Origin: UBA685 sp049890215
Lineage (GTDB): Bacteria > Pseudomonadota > Alphaproteobacteria > Puniceispirillales > Puniceispirillaceae
Reading direction: 5' to 3'
Assembly: GCA_049890215.1 (NCBI GenBank)
Contig: JBMHBX010000040.1
Span: 1-8,971, forward strand
Length of the DNA stretch: 8,971 nucleotides
Shown: in pieces, positions 1 to 7,850 of the stretch
How the letters are laid out: each line of letters starts with the position of its first letter
Numbering within the stretch: position 1 is the stretch's first letter
Translations under genes and position numbers: made by a program
The notes under the pieces: generated by a model
What the model was told of the DNA's origin: nothing
Seen by the model: the letters and a program-made list of their open reading frames with translations, nothing else
Database searches by the model: none

Positions 1-1065
1 AAGCCAGCTAATATTCGTGAGGAAGATAGCGAGACACCATGGCTTACGACTAAAACTCTAGAATTTTTGGACGAGAAAAAAGGGCCATGGCTTGCACATG
101 TCAGCTATATTAAACCGCATTGGCCTTATATTGTGCCAGCGCCTTATCATAATATGTATAATGAAACGCATGTCCCGCCGCCACTGCGCCATGAGATTGA
201 GCGAGAAGATCCGCAAGATGTTTTTGGTGCCTATCAGGGCAATGAGATTGCCCAAGCCTTTCAAAAAGATGAGGTGCGCAAAAAGGTGATTCCAGCCTAT
301 ATGGGGCTTATCAAACAATGTGATGACCAGCTGGGGCGCATTCTTGATCATTTGGAAAAAACAGGACAGATGGATGATACCATGATTGTTCTGACATCTG
401 ATCATGGCGATTATTTGGGCGATCATTGGCTTGGTGAAAAAGATTTGTTCCATGAACAATCGGCGAAAATACCACTGATTATTTATGATCCGCGCGAACA
501 AGCAGATAGCACAAGAGGCACAGTTTGTGATGCGCTTGTGGAATCGATTGATCTTGCCGCCACCTTTGTTGATGCAGCAGGGGGCACGGTGCCAGATCAC
601 ATTCTTGAGGGGCGCTCATTAATGCCGTGGTTGCGTGGTGAGACGCCGCAATGGCGCGAATTTGTTATCAGCGAATATGATTATTCTGTCACACCAATGT
701 CAGTGCAATTGGGGCTAGAGCCGCGCGATGCGCGATTATTTATGGTCTTTGATGGCCGCTATAAACTGATGCATGCCGAAGGTGGTTTCCGCCCGATGCT
801 TTTTGATTTGTCAGAAGATCCCAATGAATTTCATGATTTGGCAAAAGGGAATTCGCATCCCCAAGAGATAGAAAGACTCTATGGTTACCTCTCGCAATGG
901 GGTCTAAGGCTCAGCCAAAGAGTGACCAAATCAGAAGATGATATTAAGGCAATGCGTGGCAGATCTATGCGTCGCGGCATTATCCCTTTCCTAGCCGATG
1001 GCACTGAAGTTGATCCTGAATTGCTGGAAAAATATCAGGGCAAAGTAAAGCAGAGGTATATCTAA
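1..1065 (+). CDS. Sulfatase / phosphonate monoester hydrolase-like enzyme, 5' truncated by window
   Basis: This is the C-terminal 354 residues of an alkaline-phosphatase-superfamily hydrolase that would cleave a sulfate ester or a phosphate/phosphonate ester. The frame is open to base 1, so the start and the N-terminal formylglycine motif (C/S-x-P-x-R) lie outside the window; roughly 150-190 residues are probably missing, judged from the ~510-residue family. Visible family marks are the PHWPY segment (His at about residue 40), TSDHGDYLGDH (metal-type Asp134 and His135), the following GEK (Lys147) and IPLIIYDPR, then the late FDLSEDPNEFHDLA block typical of sulfatases. The arrangement, with APYHNMY after the PHWPY loop, recalls phosphonate monoester hydrolase more than simple arylsulfatases (from memory). 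The TTG at 67 lies inside the conserved domain and is not a start. The next gene follows after 2 bp, so they are co-transcribed. The family is secure; sulfatase versus phosphodiesterase activity is open. Confidence 0.88.
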   Translation, partial: KPANIREEDSETPWLTTKTLEFLDEKKGPWLAHVSYIKPHWPYIVPAPYHNMYNETHVPPPLRHEIEREDPQDVFGAYQGNEIAQAFQKDEVRKKVIPAYMGLIKQCDDQLGRILDHLEKTGQMDDTMIVLTSDHGDYLGDHWLGEKDLFHEQSAKIPLIIYDPREQADSTRGTVCDALVESIDLAATFVDAAGGTVPDHILEGRSLMPWLRGETPQWREFVISEYDYSVTPMSVQLGLEPRDARLFMVFDGRYKLMHAEGGFRPMLFDLSEDPNEFHDLAKGNSHPQEIERLYGYLSQWGLRLSQRVTKSEDDIKAMRGRSMRRGIIPFLADGTEVDPELLEKYQGKVKQRYI

Positions 1066-1067
1066 TC

Positions 1068-2333
1068 ATGAACGCACATCCCGCTCTAATTGCTCAAGGC
1101 GAGCAAACCAAAAAAGAAATCATCGCGCTAGCACCTGGTATGTGGATGGCGGTTGGTTATGCAGCATCAAATGTCCATATGATTGAAGGCAAAAATAATG
1201 TCACAATTATCGACACAACTGAAACCACACAAGCGGCGGAAAATATCCTAGCAGAATTCAGAAAGCTGACAGATAAGCCTATTGGCAAAATCATCTTAAC
1301 CCATAGCCATCGTGATCATATTTCAGGGGTAACTGTCTTTAGCGAGGGCAAGTCTGTGCCTATCGTTGCATCTCATCTGTTTCAATCTGATCTTGTTGAT
1401 GTCGATGACACACTGATTGCCCCAAATAAAATGTTGATGCGCAGGACCCTTATGCAATTTGGCATTGGGTTGCGTGAAGATCAAAGAATTAGCCTTGGCG
1501 TTGGGCCAGGTGATAGGCCTATGCAAGGGATGGGAGCTGGCTTTATTGCACCAAATGAAATCATCCATGAAGATGGCATGATGGATTTAGATGGGGTCGA
1601 GGTGCAATTGATACACGCCCCAGGTGAGACAGATGACCATTTAATCGTCTGGGCACCAGAACATAAGGTCTTATTCTGCGGTGATAATTGGTACCATGCC
1701 TTCCCAAATCTTTATGCCATTCGCGGCACGGCTTATCGCGATTTCCAAAAATGGGCAGACAGCCTCAGTCTGATGGCAGACTTGAAACCAGAAGTGCTTT
1801 CTGCTGGTCATACCAGACCTGTATTTGGCCAAGAGAAAGTCAAAGAGGTGATCACAACCACCAGAGACGCGATCTTGCATGTCATGCGCTTTACCGCTGA
1901 CGCGATGGATAAAGGCGTGCCCATGGATGATATTTGCGCGACAATCACGCTGCCAGAACCTTTGGCATCAAAGCCATGGTTGCAGGAATTTTATGGCAAA
2001 TTAGCATGGTCTGCCAGGGCCTTTGCCACTGGCACTTTGGGCTGGTATGACGGCAATCCAACAAATTTGGCGTGCCTATCGACGCGCGATCGTGCAGAGA
2101 AAATGGCGGCGTTATGTGGCGGCATTGACAATCTGATGAAAACAGCCGAACAGAGTGACGATGCACAATGGAGTCTTGAGCTATGTGACCATCTCATCGC
2201 ACTTGGTGCCCCAGCAGAACTGCTGAAAGCAAAAGTGATGGAAAAGCTAGCAGAGCATGAAATCAATGCAACCGCGCGTAACAGCTATATTTGGGCAGCA
2301 GAAGAGTTGCGCAAATCGCATGGGGATATGTGA
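1068..2333 (+). CDS. Alkylsulfatase-type MBL-fold hydrolase, short form
   Basis: This 421-residue enzyme resembles the class III (zinc-dependent) alkylsulfatases such as SdsA1, which split primary or secondary alkyl sulfates into alcohol and sulfate. The metal motif THSHRDH is at residues 78-84 (His79, His81, Asp83, His84). APGETDD at 184-190 supplies a probable acidic ligand. FCGDN (Asp206) followed by NLYAIRG at 214-220 matches the SdsA-type AEN...NLYTLRG block, and SAGHTRPV (His248) gives the last histidine. Residues about 260-415 look like the alkylsulfatase dimerisation domain. The protein stops there: the SCP2-like C-terminal domain of the ~650-residue SdsA1 is missing, and there is no signal peptide, so it should act in the cytoplasm after uptake. 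ATG 1068 has AGAGG at 1052-1056, 11 nt upstream. Its TGA shares one base with the next gene's ATG. The fold is sure; the substrate is not. Confidence 0.88.
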   Translation: MNAHPALIAQGEQTKKEIIALAPGMWMAVGYAASNVHMIEGKNNVTIIDTTETTQAAENILAEFRKLTDKPIGKIILTHSHRDHISGVTVFSEGKSVPIVASHLFQSDLVDVDDTLIAPNKMLMRRTLMQFGIGLREDQRISLGVGPGDRPMQGMGAGFIAPNEIIHEDGMMDLDGVEVQLIHAPGETDDHLIVWAPEHKVLFCGDNWYHAFPNLYAIRGTAYRDFQKWADSLSLMADLKPEVLSAGHTRPVFGQEKVKEVITTTRDAILHVMRFTADAMDKGVPMDDICATITLPEPLASKPWLQEFYGKLAWSARAFATGTLGWYDGNPTNLACLSTRDRAEKMAALCGGIDNLMKTAEQSDDAQWSLELCDHLIALGAPAELLKAKVMEKLAEHEINATARNSYIWAAEELRKSHGDM

Positions 2334-4414
2334 TGACAAGCCAAGAGAATAATTTATTGTTTAATAAAAACGCCTCCTATTTTGCCGCGTTGCTATTGGC
2401 GATTGTTATTTTGATCTATGCCGCATCTGGCCCAATTGGTGAATTTGTAAAATGGTTCATCGAAGCGACAAGTGCAAATTTTGATGAACTCTCGCGCCGT
2501 GAAAAGCGCGTCTTATTCAAAACACATTGGCTTGGCGCGGCATATCGTTCCTTTGAACAAGGGGTATTATTGCCAACAGGTATGATCCTTGGCTTGCCAT
2601 TGCTTCTCGGGTTTTTGACCATATCATTGAATTTGCATGAATCTAAGGCGAAGAATCTGACCTTATCTGTTGTGACTTGTGGGGTGTTTTTCGTCTGGAT
2701 ATCAAACTTATTTGCGATTGATGGCGGTCTTTTGCCATCCGCAAAAGTCAGCGATTATTTTTTCTTTGCGATCATTACCGCTATCACCCTTTATCTGACA
2801 ATGCGGCTATTTGGTAACTTCATTGTATTCTTTTGTGCCTTTTGGCTGATTTACTTCTTCGTACGTGGCTATATGCCCGAATGGACAGGGATTTTAGCGG
2901 GGTCAGAATCAAGCTTTATGCAATCATTGCGGTCAATGGTTTTGAATTTTTGGTCGCAAACAGGCGGTATGTTTGGCCAGCCAATCCAAGTTGTTTCTGG
3001 TAATGTTTTGATCTTCATTATCTTTGGCTCTGTTCTCACAGCCTCTGGTGCAGGGGGGCTTTTGATGAAGATAGCCAACCGCCTAACAGGGGGGCTGACA
3101 GGCGGGGCGGCACATGCGGCTGTGGCGTCATCAGCGTTATTCGGCACATTATCAGGCGCAGCCATTTCAAATGTGGTTTCAACAGGGGTGATGACTATCC
3201 CTGTGATCAAGAAATCAGGGTTCCGCCCCTCTTTTGCCGCTGCGGTTGAGGCGGCCGCCTCAACAGGTGGTCAAATTATGCCGCCTGTCATGGGTGTCGT
3301 GGCATTTTTTGTGGCAGGGCAAATTGGCCTTGAATATCGCTATATTGTGATTGCGGCAATTATACCAGCTGCCTTTTATTATTTTGGCACTTTTTTGACG
3401 GTTTATTTTGAAGCGCGCAAACAAGGCATTGGCCCCCTACCAAAGGAGAAAAGACCCGCATTAACCCGCAAAGAAGCATGGCAATGTTTGGTTTTCATTA
3501 TCCCGATATCGGTATTGACCTACTTCTTATTTTCACAACCCTCAGTCCTTAAGGCAGGGTTTTACGGGTTTCTGGCCGCGCTTATCTCTGCGCTTGTGCT
3601 ATTTCCAGACTTCCGAAATATGCGCAAAATATTGCAAGCCTTGGCCGATGGTGGCCGTATGGCTGGCAGTATCATTGTGATTGTCGCCGCAATTGGTCTG
3701 ATTGTTGGCCTGATTCAAGTTTCAGGCTTTTCGGGTCGCCTTTCCTTGTTGTTAGCGCAATTATCAGAAGGGCCTTTATTCATCACATTGCTTGTTGTGG
3801 CGCTTGGCTCCATTATTTTGGGCATGGGTCTGCCGCCAGGGGCAACCTATTTCATTATCGTCATAGCGCTATCATCTGGCATTGATACTGTTGGCATTGC
3901 GCCGTTAACGCTGCATTTATTTGTTGTGTTTTTTGCGGTGATATCCACCGTAACACCGCCTGTTGCGCTTGCCGCTTTTGCGGCGGCGCCTATTGCAGGG
4001 GCACCGCCATTGCAGACAGGCGTTCAAGCCGCACGCCTATCGCTAGCTGGTTTTATCATTCCCTTTGTTTTCGTCTATCATCCAGCTGTGATTTACAAAT
4101 TGCAGACCTTGTTTGTATGGTTTGGCGAAGAGCTGCCTGAATCGAAGGCTATGATTGATATTACAACGGTTAGCTGGGGTGATTTGGGGTGGGTTATTAT
4201 CGCCTTCATGATCTCTATGTGGCTTTTAACCTCTGCCCTTACTGGTATGGAAAAGTTTCGTTTGACCCTTATCGAACGTATTTTGAGGAGTCTGGCAGGT
4301 ATCCTAGTCCTGTTCCCGTCTCTCACCATCTCTGGGCCAGCCCTTATTGCAGGGCTGATCCTCATCGTGGCACATCGTCTGTTCTTTCACAAAAGCGCAG
4401 GCGAGCTACAATAA
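2333..4414 (+). CDS. TRAP transporter fused permease, TAXI class (DctQM type)
   Basis: This 693-residue polytopic inner-membrane protein is the permease of a TRAP transporter, a secondary transporter that takes a bound organic anion from a periplasmic receptor and moves it inward with sodium or protons. Hydrophobic segments run from about residue 16 to 685. The first ~200 residues form the small (Q) part. The large (M) part is marked by TGGAAHAAVASSALFGTLSG (256-275), SNVVSTGVMTIPVIKKSGF (279-297), the EAAASTGGQIMPPVMG block (306-321), and later GMGLPPGATYF and STVTPPVALAAFA, all characteristic of the fused TAXI permeases. ATG 2333 is chosen over the in-frame TTG at 2291: it has GGGGA at 2322-2326, 6 nt upstream, and it overlaps the TGA of the previous gene by one base (TGATG), implying translational coupling. 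The receptor gene follows after 32 bp. The class is very secure; the substrate is unknown. Confidence 0.94.
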   Translation: MTSQENNLLFNKNASYFAALLLAIVILIYAASGPIGEFVKWFIEATSANFDELSRREKRVLFKTHWLGAAYRSFEQGVLLPTGMILGLPLLLGFLTISLNLHESKAKNLTLSVVTCGVFFVWISNLFAIDGGLLPSAKVSDYFFFAIITAITLYLTMRLFGNFIVFFCAFWLIYFFVRGYMPEWTGILAGSESSFMQSLRSMVLNFWSQTGGMFGQPIQVVSGNVLIFIIFGSVLTASGAGGLLMKIANRLTGGLTGGAAHAAVASSALFGTLSGAAISNVVSTGVMTIPVIKKSGFRPSFAAAVEAAASTGGQIMPPVMGVVAFFVAGQIGLEYRYIVIAAIIPAAFYYFGTFLTVYFEARKQGIGPLPKEKRPALTRKEAWQCLVFIIPISVLTYFLFSQPSVLKAGFYGFLAALISALVLFPDFRNMRKILQALADGGRMAGSIIVIVAAIGLIVGLIQVSGFSGRLSLLLAQLSEGPLFITLLVVALGSIILGMGLPPGATYFIIVIALSSGIDTVGIAPLTLHLFVVFFAVISTVTPPVALAAFAAAPIAGAPPLQTGVQAARLSLAGFIIPFVFVYHPAVIYKLQTLFVWFGEELPESKAMIDITTVSWGDLGWVIIAFMISMWLLTSALTGMEKFRLTLIERILRSLAGILVLFPSLTISGPALIAGLILIVAHRLFFHKSAGELQ

Positions 4415-4435
4415 ATGAAGTAACGCAATCAATTT

Positions 4436-4441
4436 GGGAGG
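4436..4441 (+). promoter_or_regulatory. Strong ribosome binding site deciding the TAXI receptor start
   Basis: GGGAGG lies 5 nt before ATG 4447 and is the best Shine-Dalgarno match on the plus strand here. It rules out the in-frame upstream extension into the permease gene. It also fits the need for more receptor than permease from one transcript. Confidence 0.8.
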
Positions 4442-4446
4442 ATATA

Positions 4447-5424
4447 ATGCGTAAATTCACAATAGCTCTTGCGGCATCTTTGATGTTATCAGGAGCGGCC
4501 CATGCGGCAGATGTTAAACTTAAAATGGCAACAATTGCGCCAAATTTAAGTGCGGCTATCACAATGGCAACTTTTGCCAATGTGGTCACAAACAACTTGG
4601 ACGGCGTTGAAATTGAAGTCGCAGGTGGCGGCGCGGCAACACTTCATATGATGGAAGTGGCTCGTGGCAACATTGATATGTCGATGACAAATCAGGTTGT
4701 GCACTATCTGATGTCAACAGGTAAGGCCATGTATGCCAAAGAGCCTGAGGCACCAGAACTTGCCAAGAATCTGCAGCTTTTGATGCTATACCCTTATGGC
4801 CAATATCACTTTGCTGTTCGTGCTGATAGCGATATTCAAGTCCTTGATGATATCGAAGGGGCAAGCGTATTCCTTGGCCCACAAGGTGGTGGTGCTTACA
4901 ATGCGGCGCGTGGCTGGATCAAATCAACAACAGGTCTTGAAGTTGGTGAAGATTATGAAGCGATTAAAGCGAATTGGCAGACAGGTTACCAAGCCTTCCT
5001 AGATGGCAAAATTGACGTTTATGTAAATGGTTGTATTGACCCTTGTGGCCAATTTATCCAATTCACAGAGACAGAAGATGTCCGCTTTATTGGCCCTGAA
5101 AGCCATGAAGGTGAAGCAGTAGACAAGTTCTTGGGTAAGTTCCGTTACCGTGATGAGATCCCAGCAGGTCTCTATGCTGGCCAGAAAAATACTGGTCCTG
5201 TTATGTCAATGAACGTACCTGTGGGCATTGGCATTCGTGCCGATCTAGATGCCGATTTGGTCTATGAAATCACAAAGACTTTCTGGGAAAATGTTGATCA
5301 GATCACATCTGATGCGCCTTGGGCAAAACAGCTTGATGTTGCCTTTGCGCCAAAGAATGTTGGCGGCCTGACAATTCACCCAGGTGCTGCACGTTATTAC
5401 CGTGAGGTTGGTGTGCTAGAATAA
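4447..5424 (+). CDS. TRAP transporter periplasmic receptor, TAXI family
   Basis: This 325-residue protein is the extracytoplasmic solute receptor that feeds the permease just upstream. Residues 1-20 form a classic Sec signal peptide: MRK, a hydrophobic core, then AHA before ADV, with cleavage expected after residue 20. The mature protein shows the TAXI pattern: MATIAPNLSAA near the start (27-37), IEVAGGGAATLHMMEVARG (55-73) with NIDMSMTNQ, LDDIEGASVFLGPQGGGA (133-150), a GYQAFLDGKIDVYV segment (180-193), and the terminal TIHPGAARYYRE (309-320). The N-terminal glycine-rich TGxxxGxYYPxG loop common in the family is replaced by ATIAPNLSAAITM. Its only two cysteines, Cys196 and Cys200 in GCIDPCG, could form a disulfide in the periplasm. 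It is the last gene of the operon and a terminator starts 30 bp after its stop. Family assignment is firm; the ligand is unknown. Confidence 0.92.
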   Translation: MRKFTIALAASLMLSGAAHAADVKLKMATIAPNLSAAITMATFANVVTNNLDGVEIEVAGGGAATLHMMEVARGNIDMSMTNQVVHYLMSTGKAMYAKEPEAPELAKNLQLLMLYPYGQYHFAVRADSDIQVLDDIEGASVFLGPQGGGAYNAARGWIKSTTGLEVGEDYEAIKANWQTGYQAFLDGKIDVYVNGCIDPCGQFIQFTETEDVRFIGPESHEGEAVDKFLGKFRYRDEIPAGLYAGQKNTGPVMSMNVPVGIGIRADLDADLVYEITKTFWENVDQITSDAPWAKQLDVAFAPKNVGGLTIHPGAARYYREVGVLE

Positions 5425-5454
5425 GCGCCTATTTCATAAGGTTAAAATTGCATG

Positions 5455-5483
5455 ATGCGCCGGCGATTGTCGGCGCATTTTTT
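5455..5483 (+). terminator. Intrinsic (Rho-independent) terminator
   Basis: ATGCGCCG (5455-5462) pairs perfectly with CGGCGCAT (5471-5478); inner G-T and C-G pairs extend the stem to 10 bp around a GATT loop. It runs straight into six T residues (5478-5483). It ends the plus-strand operon. Read from the other strand, the stem is followed only by a broken T stretch, so it would be a weaker stop for the converging regulator gene. Confidence 0.92.
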
Positions 5484-5511
5484 ATGCTGAAGTGGTGTGA
5501 ACCCTCTTATT

Positions 5512-6321
5512 TTAAAGCGCTTTGATTTTATGATGTGCCAAGCTTGCCGCTATTTGCGCTGCTGCCTCATTGAGCCCATCAAGCAATCCTGCTTGCAAAA
5601 TATCTTTTAATTCATGCTGTGCCTCTAGCCATAAAAGGCTCAGCGACCCATGAATGCCATAGTCATTTTTAATGATGACGGCAATGGCGCCAATCGCCGA
5701 TGTGCCATCAAAGGGTGGCTCCCAATAATCTTTCTCTCGCCGCGCAAAGCCTTGCTTTTGCGCAATCGCTATTTCATCTTTCAATAACCCTCGTCGGTAC
5801 CAGCTCACATCATCTTTGCGTGCTCTGTTTAAAAAGGCATTCACGTGAATCATGCGTTGTTCAAGTGGCATTGAGGATAAGATTATGCGGCCATGGGCAG
5901 ATAGAAATAATGAGGGGCGCAAGCCAAGGCCAGTACGGTCTTGTGCAAGCGGTCCTTTTTGTCTTGTGCTTTCGACAATCTCAATTTGACCGTCGCCCAT
6001 GATGGCGCATAGATCAGATGGCAACCCAAATTGGTTATCTTTTAATTTCAGCAAAATTGGCTCAGCAATTTCAGCCATAGGATGGCCTGTGGAATCAGCA
6101 CCAAGAATTTTTTCTAGTGAGTGAGATAGCTCATATTTTTTCTCAGCGATTAATTGCCTGACCCACCCTCTGTCGATAAGCGTTGCAATAATGCGCAGCA
6201 AAGTCGCATTATCGAGCCCCGTTTTTGCGCGCAGTTGCGTAAGCGATAACGACCTTGATTGTGACAAGGCTTCGATTACCACAAGACCGCGTTCTAACGC
6301 TCTGATGCGTTTGGTGCTCAT
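5512..6321 (-). CDS. IclR-family transcriptional regulator
   Basis: This 269-residue DNA-binding protein is likely the local regulator. Residues 5-70 form the IclR winged helix-turn-helix: IRALERGLVVIEAL (6-19), then SLTQLRAKTGLDNATLLRIIA with the recognition helix around 38-48, then RGWVRQ and YELS in the wing. Residues about 80-262 form the IclR effector domain, including SDLCAIMGDGQIEIVEST (102-119), LFLSAHGRIILSS (138-150) and GAIAVIIKNDYGIHGSLSLL (211-230). Overall it resembles the MhpR-like side of the family (from memory). ATG 6321 is chosen because MSTKRIRALERGL matches the family N-terminus; extending to 6546 would overlap the neighbouring gene and add unrelated sequence. The Shine-Dalgarno is poor. 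It lies 52 bp after the aldehyde dehydrogenase stop with no visible promoter, so it is probably the last gene of that operon. A candidate operator is at 8688-8702. The effector is unknown. Confidence 0.9.
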   Translation of the reverse strand: MSTKRIRALERGLVVIEALSQSRSLSLTQLRAKTGLDNATLLRIIATLIDRGWVRQLIAEKKYELSHSLEKILGADSTGHPMAEIAEPILLKLKDNQFGLPSDLCAIMGDGQIEIVESTRQKGPLAQDRTGLGLRPSLFLSAHGRIILSSMPLEQRMIHVNAFLNRARKDDVSWYRRGLLKDEIAIAQKQGFARREKDYWEPPFDGTSAIGAIAVIIKNDYGIHGSLSLLWLEAQHELKDILQAGLLDGLNEAAAQIAASLAHHKIKAL

Positions 6322-6373
6322 CTTTTTACCACTTGGCTTATTTGCTATCTTATCATCGAGCAGCGAAGCAAGA

Positions 6374-7843
6374 TCAGTCAAGCAAATTACCCAAAGGCGC
6401 GGAAATGGCATGAATATCTTGGAATTGCTTAATCCCATCAACCCCAAAATTACGACCAATGCCAGATTGTTTGACGCCGCCAAATGGGGAAAGCCCATCC
6501 ATCGCAGTGGGACCATGGCCGTTAATATTGGTAAAGCCAGCTTCAAGGCGCCGTGCCAGCGTCATGGCGCGGTTTGTGTCTTGTGACCAGACAGACGAGC
6601 TTAGGCCATAAGAGCTATCATTGGCAAAGTGAATGGCCTCATCTTCGCTATCATAGGCCATAATGGGCAAGGTTGGACCAAATTGTTCATCTTTGACGGC
6701 TGACAAATCATGTGACGCATTGACGATAAGAGACGGACGCAGGAAATAGCCTTCTTCAAATTGTGCCTCATCATGAATCTTGCCAAAAGAGCGAACATCT
6801 TCGCCCCTTGCCTGTGCTTCATCTATCATCCTTGCCACGATGGTCTTTTGCTTGAGGTTATTTAACGGACCCAAAGTGACCCCCTCTTGCAAACCATCAC
6901 CTATGGTTTGATTGGCCATCACAGCTGATAGGCCATCCACCACATCATCGAAAATTTTGGCACTCACATATAGCCGCTTTAAGGCCATGCAAATCTGACC
7001 TGATGTTAAAAACACACTTAAATAAAGCTTTTTGAAAAACGCTTCATCAAGCGGCACATCATCAAGCAAAATACCAGCATCATTCCCGCCAAGTTCAAGT
7101 GTAACAGGCGTGATATTCTGCGCGGCTGTTTGCATGACATGACGGCCAATCGGGATGGAACCTGTAAAATTCACATGTCGGACAAGCGGGTGACCAACAA
7201 GCCTGTCACCAATTTTTGTGCCATCTCCTGTGATTAAATTGATCACACCCTTTGGAAACATTTTGGCAATTTTGATGATTGTTAAGGCAGGGGCTAATGT
7301 TGCTTGCTCAGAAAGTTTAATGACAACGGTATTGCCCGCAAGCAATGCTTGAGGCAGTTTCGATCCCAGAATAGCCAGTGGCCAATTCCATGGCACAATC
7401 AACGTGACAACCCCGCGGGCATGGCGTGTCACAATTGTATCAAATTGTGCGCCCTTTATTTCATCTTCTTGTTTTATGGCATCTGCGAAACCAGCGACTT
7501 GGGCAAAGCGATCTGCCAATCGGTTAATTTCGATTGTCGTCTCAAACAGCGTTTTGCCATGCTCTTGTGTGAATAGGCGCGTGCGCATTTCAACATCGCC
7601 ATCGTCACCATTAAGCGTATTTGCGACCTTTGCAAGATAAGCGGCTCGCTCTTCAAGGCTTGTGGCTGACCATGTTGCAAATGCGGTTTGCGCTGACAGC
7701 ATAGCGTCATCAACTTCAGCAATGCCAGCAGAAGCGGCGTGACCAACAAGCTCTGACGGGCGGGCAGGATTATGTATTGCATAATTTGCGCCATCTTTGG
7801 CAAGGCGTTCTTCACCATCAATAAATAAGGTTGTCTCCATCAT
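6374..7843 (-). CDS. NAD(P)-dependent aldehyde dehydrogenase
   Basis: This is a 489-residue aldehyde dehydrogenase of normal family length that oxidises an aldehyde to a carboxylic acid in the cytoplasm. The signature residues are intact: PWNWP with Asn153, KLSEQ with Lys176, FTGS (226-229) at the cofactor site, LELGGND with the general-base Glu250, SGQIC with the catalytic Cys285, EQFGP with Glu386 and Phe388, and SPFGGVKQSGIGR (452-464). The start is one of two adjacent ATGs, 7843 or 7840. A GGGG at 7851-7848 is 4 nt from the first and 7 nt from the second, so the true protein may be 488 residues. It starts 7 bp after the stop of the dehydrogenase gene, so the pair is co-transcribed and may oxidise an alcohol in two steps. 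It is close to the general aldehyde/semialdehyde dehydrogenase groups; the specific substrate cannot be assigned. Confidence 0.93.
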   Translation of the reverse strand: MMETTLFIDGEERLAKDGANYAIHNPARPSELVGHAASAGIAEVDDAMLSAQTAFATWSATSLEERAAYLAKVANTLNGDDGDVEMRTRLFTQEHGKTLFETTIEINRLADRFAQVAGFADAIKQEDEIKGAQFDTIVTRHARGVVTLIVPWNWPLAILGSKLPQALLAGNTVVIKLSEQATLAPALTIIKIAKMFPKGVINLITGDGTKIGDRLVGHPLVRHVNFTGSIPIGRHVMQTAAQNITPVTLELGGNDAGILLDDVPLDEAFFKKLYLSVFLTSGQICMALKRLYVSAKIFDDVVDGLSAVMANQTIGDGLQEGVTLGPLNNLKQKTIVARMIDEAQARGEDVRSFGKIHDEAQFEEGYFLRPSLIVNASHDLSAVKDEQFGPTLPIMAYDSEDEAIHFANDSSYGLSSSVWSQDTNRAMTLARRLEAGFTNINGHGPTAMDGLSPFGGVKQSGIGRNFGVDGIKQFQDIHAISAPLGNLLD

Positions 7844-7850
7844 ACCGCCC

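Noticed and set aside
58..600. 180-residue minus-strand open frame opposite the sulfatase
   Set aside because: It is antisense to well-conserved sulfatase motifs, and its product looks like shadow translation (Met/Ile/His/Arg rich) with no recognisable domain.
67..1065. Sulfatase starting at TTG 67
   Set aside because: The same frame is open to base 1 and the TTG lies within the conserved domain, with no ribosome binding site. The gene is cut by the window edge.
2291..2332. Fourteen-residue N-terminal extension of the TRAP permease from TTG 2291
   Set aside because: ATG 2333 has a well-placed GGGGA and the usual 1-base stop/start overlap. The extension only re-reads the end of the previous gene.
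4189..4446. N-terminal extension of the TAXI receptor into the permease gene
   Set aside because: It would bury the signal peptide, and the strong GGGAGG site marks ATG 4447.
5497..5502. GTGAAC half-site between the converging operons, matching one arm of the 8688-8702 palindrome
   Set aside because: Only a single 6-base arm is present, in a post-stop region; expected by chance.
5514..5523. AAAGCGCTTT palindrome near the regulator's stop codon as its terminator
   Set aside because: A self-complementary 10-mer with no loop cannot form a hairpin of useful length, and no T-run follows on the minus strand.
6322..6546. Seventy-five-residue N-terminal extension of the IclR regulator
   Set aside because: Most of it overlaps the aldehyde dehydrogenase gene in another frame, and the family N-terminus begins at MSTKRIRALERGL.
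6191..6586. 131-residue plus-strand open frame opposite the regulator and aldehyde dehydrogenase
   Set aside because: It spans two genuine minus-strand genes whose conserved motifs explain the sequence; no family resemblance.
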